NCBI GenBank assembly: GCA_005884335.1
Contig: VBCJ01000004.1
Span: forward strand, 480 to 35,175
From: Betaproteobacteria bacterium
GTDB lineage: Bacteria > Pseudomonadota > Gammaproteobacteria > Burkholderiales > SG8-39
Length of the DNA: 34,696 nt
Direction: 5' to 3'
Made by a program: the position numbers and the translations under genes
Notes under the pieces: generated by a model
What the model was told of the DNA's origin: nothing
The model's database searches: none
Seen by the model: only the letters and a program-made list of their open reading frames with translations
Shown: positions 32,260-34,696 of the stretch, in pieces
Position numbering within the stretch: position 1 is the stretch's first letter
Layout: each line of letters opens with the position of its first letter

Positions 32260-33304
32260 AGCGAACCCTGTCGAGACCCTGCGCTGGGACGGGCGGCGGC
32301 TCGAGCTGATCGACCAGCGTGCCCTCCCCGCGCGCCTCGAATACGTGAGCTGCGCGAACGCGGCCGAAGTTGCCGAGGCCATTCGGTCGATGGTGGTGCG
32401 CGGCGCTCCGGCGATCGGCTGCGCCGCGGCCTTCGGCGTGGCGCTCGAAGCGAGGCGCCAGGAGGATTGCCCGCGCGCCGAGTTCGACATCGCGATGGAA
32501 ACCGCGTTCAGGAATCTCGCCGCGAGCCGGCCGACCGCGGTGAATCTCTTCTGGGCCCTCGACCGGATGCGCGCGGCGCTCGGCGCAGGGACTCGGGACG
32601 ATCCAAGGTCGGCGGCAGGGAGATTGGCCGACGCGGCGCTCGCGCTCTTCAACGCAGACCTCGAAACCAACCGCGCCATAGGGCGCGCGGGCGCCGCTCT
32701 CGTGCCCGGCGGCGCGCGCGTCCTCACCCATTGCAACACCGGATCCCTCGCCACGGCCGGCCACGGCACTGCGCTCGGCGTGATCCGCACGGCGCGCGAC
32801 CAGGGCAAGCGTATCTCTGTGATCGCGAGCGAGACCCGTCCCTATCTCCAGGGCGCGCGCCTCACCGCCTGGGAAATGATCCGGGAGAAGATTCCCGTCA
32901 CGCTCATCACCGACAACACGGCCGGACACCTGATGCGCCTCGGAAAAATAGACCTCGTGCTGGTCGGCGCGGACCGCATCGCCGCGAACGGAGACGTGGC
33001 CAACAAGATCGGCACGTATACGCTTGCCGTGCTCGCCGAGCGCCACCGCATTCCCTTCTACGTCGCGGCGCCCCTTTCCAGCATCGACACCTCGGCTGCA
33101 GACGGAAGCGCAATCCCCATCGAGGAGCGCAGCGCCTCGGAAGTCACCGGCTACGCGGGCATGCGGTGGGCGCCCGAGGGCGTCAGCGTCGCCAACCCCG
33201 CCTTCGACATCACCCCCGCGGAGCTGGTGAGCGGGCTTTTCACCGAGAAGGGCGCCGTGACGCGGCCTGACGCGCGCAAGATCCGTGCGTTGTTTCCGGG
33301 TTGA
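32243..33304 (+). CDS. mtnA: S-methyl-5-thioribose-1-phosphate isomerase MtnA
   Basis: A 353-residue isomerase of the MtnA / eIF2B-like family, which converts 5-methylthioribose-1-phosphate to 5-methylthioribulose-1-phosphate. Visible are VRGAPAIGCAAAF, THCNTGSLATAGHGT with catalytic Cys164, and GADRIAANGDVANKIGTY with catalytic Asp244. Homologues also isomerise 5-deoxyribose-1-phosphate. It overlaps the aldolase-SDR fusion by 17 bases, so the two enzymes should be made together. The genes of the full methionine salvage pathway after MtnA (mtnB, mtnC, mtnD) are not here, and neither are a kinase or a phosphorylase, which must lie elsewhere. Confidence 0.95.
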   Translation: MSASSEANPVETLRWDGRRLELIDQRALPARLEYVSCANAAEVAEAIRSMVVRGAPAIGCAAAFGVALEARRQEDCPRAEFDIAMETAFRNLAASRPTAVNLFWALDRMRAALGAGTRDDPRSAAGRLADAALALFNADLETNRAIGRAGAALVPGGARVLTHCNTGSLATAGHGTALGVIRTARDQGKRISVIASETRPYLQGARLTAWEMIREKIPVTLITDNTAGHLMRLGKIDLVLVGADRIAANGDVANKIGTYTLAVLAERHRIPFYVAAPLSSIDTSAADGSAIPIEERSASEVTGYAGMRWAPEGVSVANPAFDITPAELVSGLFTEKGAVTRPDARKIRALFPG

Positions 33305-33327
33305 CATGAGCCTGCCGCTCGCACGCT

Positions 33328-34245
33328 CTAGGGACCCTCGACTTTCACGCCCTTGGCGCGCAGCATCGCGATGACGCTGTCGGGCCCCACGAGGTGGGCC
33401 GCGCCGACAACGATCATGTAGATGCGCCCGTCCGCGATCATCCTTTCTATCTGCGGCAGCCACTTTTCGTGGCGGTCCTTGAGAATGCGCCTGCGCAGCA
33501 CGGGGAAATCGTCGAGGCCGACATTGAGAGCCCTCTCCAGCGCCGCAAGATCGCCTTTGCGATAGGCGGCCAGCATGTCCCCGAGCATTTTCGGCATCTC
33601 GCGAACTTGCCGGAGGGTCACCGTCAGAAGCGCGATTTCCTGCTCACGCGTGAGGTCGGCGAAGACCCTGAGCTGAGACTCGTTCGTCTCCAGCGAGGTC
33701 AGGCCTTTGCCGCTTGCCTTCGCCCACGTGATGACCTGCTGTTCCACGCCCTTGTTCGGGTCGAAGCCCTGGCTGATGGCGAATTGCACCCCCAAGGTCA
33801 GCGCGGCCAGCCAGGGCCTCAAAGGCGCAAGACTGGGTGGCGGTATTCGGAGGTCGGTCGCCGCTCTCTCAAGCTCGGTGCGACTGCTTCCGGGCAAGAC
33901 GCTGGGTAGCGTCTGCCCAGGCGGGAGAAGGCCGTATTTCGCGATCAAGGCCTGCGAGGCCTGCGGGTCTCGCTGCCCGGCGAAGTCGGTCTCGAAGACC
34001 GCGACTGCGGCCCCGTTCAACGCGCTCTCGACGGCGGGGGTTCGCCATTTCACGTCGGCGGGGAGCAGATGGAACGATCCGAACAGAAAAACCCTCCCCT
34101 TCGGGCCATCGACCCTCCAGAGCGCCGGCGCATCGGCTCGCGCCGCGGCATCCCGCGTCGCAACCGGCGAGAGCGCAAGGCTCAGCGCCGCAAGACTTGC
34201 CCCGATCGCAGCGACAAGGCCGCGTAGCCCTTCAGGAAGCTTCAT
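33328..34245 (-). CDS. TraB/GumN family protein, exported
   Basis: A 305-residue TraB/GumN-like protein. The N-terminus MKLPEGLRGLVAAIGASLAALSLAL is a signal peptide or membrane anchor. The conserved GSFHLLP motif follows near residue 56, and the paired GAAHLVGPDS motif is close to the C-terminus; both carry the His residues of the putative metal-dependent hydrolase (Tiki-like) fold. The exact substrate is unknown. It converges with mtnA, leaving 23 bases, and stands 40 bases downstream of the molybdenum hydroxylase gene on the same strand. A short perfect hairpin (34259-34272) lies in that gap. Confidence 0.9.
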   Translation of the reverse strand: MKLPEGLRGLVAAIGASLAALSLALSPVATRDAAARADAPALWRVDGPKGRVFLFGSFHLLPADVKWRTPAVESALNGAAVAVFETDFAGQRDPQASQALIAKYGLLPPGQTLPSVLPGSSRTELERAATDLRIPPPSLAPLRPWLAALTLGVQFAISQGFDPNKGVEQQVITWAKASGKGLTSLETNESQLRVFADLTREQEIALLTVTLRQVREMPKMLGDMLAAYRKGDLAALERALNVGLDDFPVLRRRILKDRHEKWLPQIERMIADGRIYMIVVGAAHLVGPDSVIAMLRAKGVKVEGP

Positions 34246-34285
34246 GTGTTGCGCGGGACGGGCATCCGCCCGCCCCGGTACGGCG

Positions 34286-34696
34286 TTACACGAGCTTGAC
34301 GTTCTTCAACGGCAAACTCCGCACCGGCTTCCCGGTCGCGGCGAAGATCGCGTTGAGCACCGCGGGCGTCACCACGCAGATGGTCGGCTCGCCGACTCCG
34401 CCCCAGAAGTCCTGAGTCGGCACGATCACCGTCTCGACTTTCGGCATTTCGGCGAGCCGCAGGAGCGGGTAAGTGTGGAAGTTCAGCTCCACCATGCGCC
34501 CGTTCTGCACCGTGCACTCGCCGTAGAGCGCCGCGCTCAAGCCGTACACGACCGAGCCTTCGACCTGGGCCGCGATCTGATCGGGATTGACCGCGTGGCC
34601 GCAATTGAGCGCGAGCACCATGCGGTGGATCTTGAGCTTGCCTTCGCCGCTCACCGAGACCTCGGCGACCGCCGCCGAGTAGCTGCCGTAACCCAT
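34286..34696 (-). CDS. Molybdopterin-binding subunit, xanthine dehydrogenase family, C-terminal part
   Basis: The last 136 residues of a molybdenum hydroxylase large subunit whose start lies beyond the window. The stretch VAEVSVSGEGKLKIHRMVLALNCG, AVNPDQIAAQVEGSVVYGLSAALYGE and DFWGGVGEPTICVVTPAVLNAIFAATG is typical, with the probable catalytic Glu in GVGEP. It resembles the IorB (isoquinoline 1-oxidoreductase beta) type more than the gene at 4064. The apparent Met at the edge is internal. Substrate unknown. It lies just upstream of the TraB/GumN gene on the same strand. Confidence 0.92.
   Translation of the reverse strand: MGYGSYSAAVAEVSVSGEGKLKIHRMVLALNCGHAVNPDQIAAQVEGSVVYGLSAALYGECTVQNGRMVELNFHTYPLLRLAEMPKVETVIVPTQDFWGGVGEPTICVVTPAVLNAIFAATGKPVRSLPLKNVKLV

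Noticed and set aside
34259..34272. CGGGC-ATCC-GCCCG hairpin between the molybdenum hydroxylase and TraB/GumN genes
   Set aside because: A 5-bp stem with no T-tract is expected by chance in DNA this GC-rich, so no terminator was called.

Overview
The window is high-GC, densely packed DNA that looks like a betaproteobacterium, probably Burkholderiales-like and perhaps from a metagenome. The grounds are two Bug/TctC periplasmic receptors, small DUF3460 and DUF4936 proteins that are typical of betaproteobacteria, the mltG-tmk-holB-tatD housekeeping order, and a lexA-imuA-imuB-dnaE2 SOS cassette. I saw no rRNA, tRNA, CRISPR array, insertion sequence or phage gene, and no gene-free stretch over 300 bases. 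The longest gap is about 200 bases, at 2722-2922.

Layout. (1) 1-2721, plus strand: the end of a Bug receptor, a LigB-type extradiol dioxygenase and a MetE-core (YxjG/YxjH-like) methyltransferase, tightly packed. (2) 2923-6358, plus: a GAF-GGDEF diguanylate cyclase and a lone molybdopterin-binding subunit of the xanthine dehydrogenase family. (3) 15657 down to 6393, minus: one almost gapless run of eleven genes. It encodes a Bug receptor, LivH, LivM, LivG, LivF, an exported Pcm, a LigA-like small subunit, a LigB-type dioxygenase, a second MetE-core protein (MesD-like), an exported PhoA-type alkaline phosphatase and an alpha/beta hydrolase. (4) 15717-16922, plus: cyclopropane fatty acid synthase. 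(5) 23273 down to 16941, minus: lexA, imuA, imuB, dnaE2 and a TPR gene, behind a perfect SOS box. (6) 23342-24236, plus: a DUF3460 protein and a TPR protein that may be a lipoprotein. (7) 27730 down to 24313, minus: mltG, tmk, holB, tatD. (8) 27798-29904, plus: ygfZ, a DUF4936 gene and an NRDE gene, then a GNAT gene on minus. (9) 30289-33304, plus: a class II aldolase-SDR fusion overlapping mtnA. (10) The minus-strand end: a TraB/GumN protein and the C-terminus of another molybdenum hydroxylase.

Three things stand out. First, Bug receptor, LigB dioxygenase and MetE-core protein occur together twice, with unrelated subtypes of each enzyme. This suggests a recurring module for import, oxygenolytic cleavage and methyl transfer, perhaps for methylated or methoxylated aromatics or a non-folate route to methionine. 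Second, an aldolase-dehydrogenase fusion is translationally coupled to MtnA. This points to salvage of 5'-methylthioadenosine or 5'-deoxyadenosine by the DHAP shunt, with the aldehyde product handled by the same polypeptide. Third, the SOS mutagenesis operon appears to carry an extra TPR gene one base after dnaE2, and its SOS box lies in a divergent promoter shared with a DUF3460 gene. All functions are read from sequence motifs and gene context; nothing was searched or computed.
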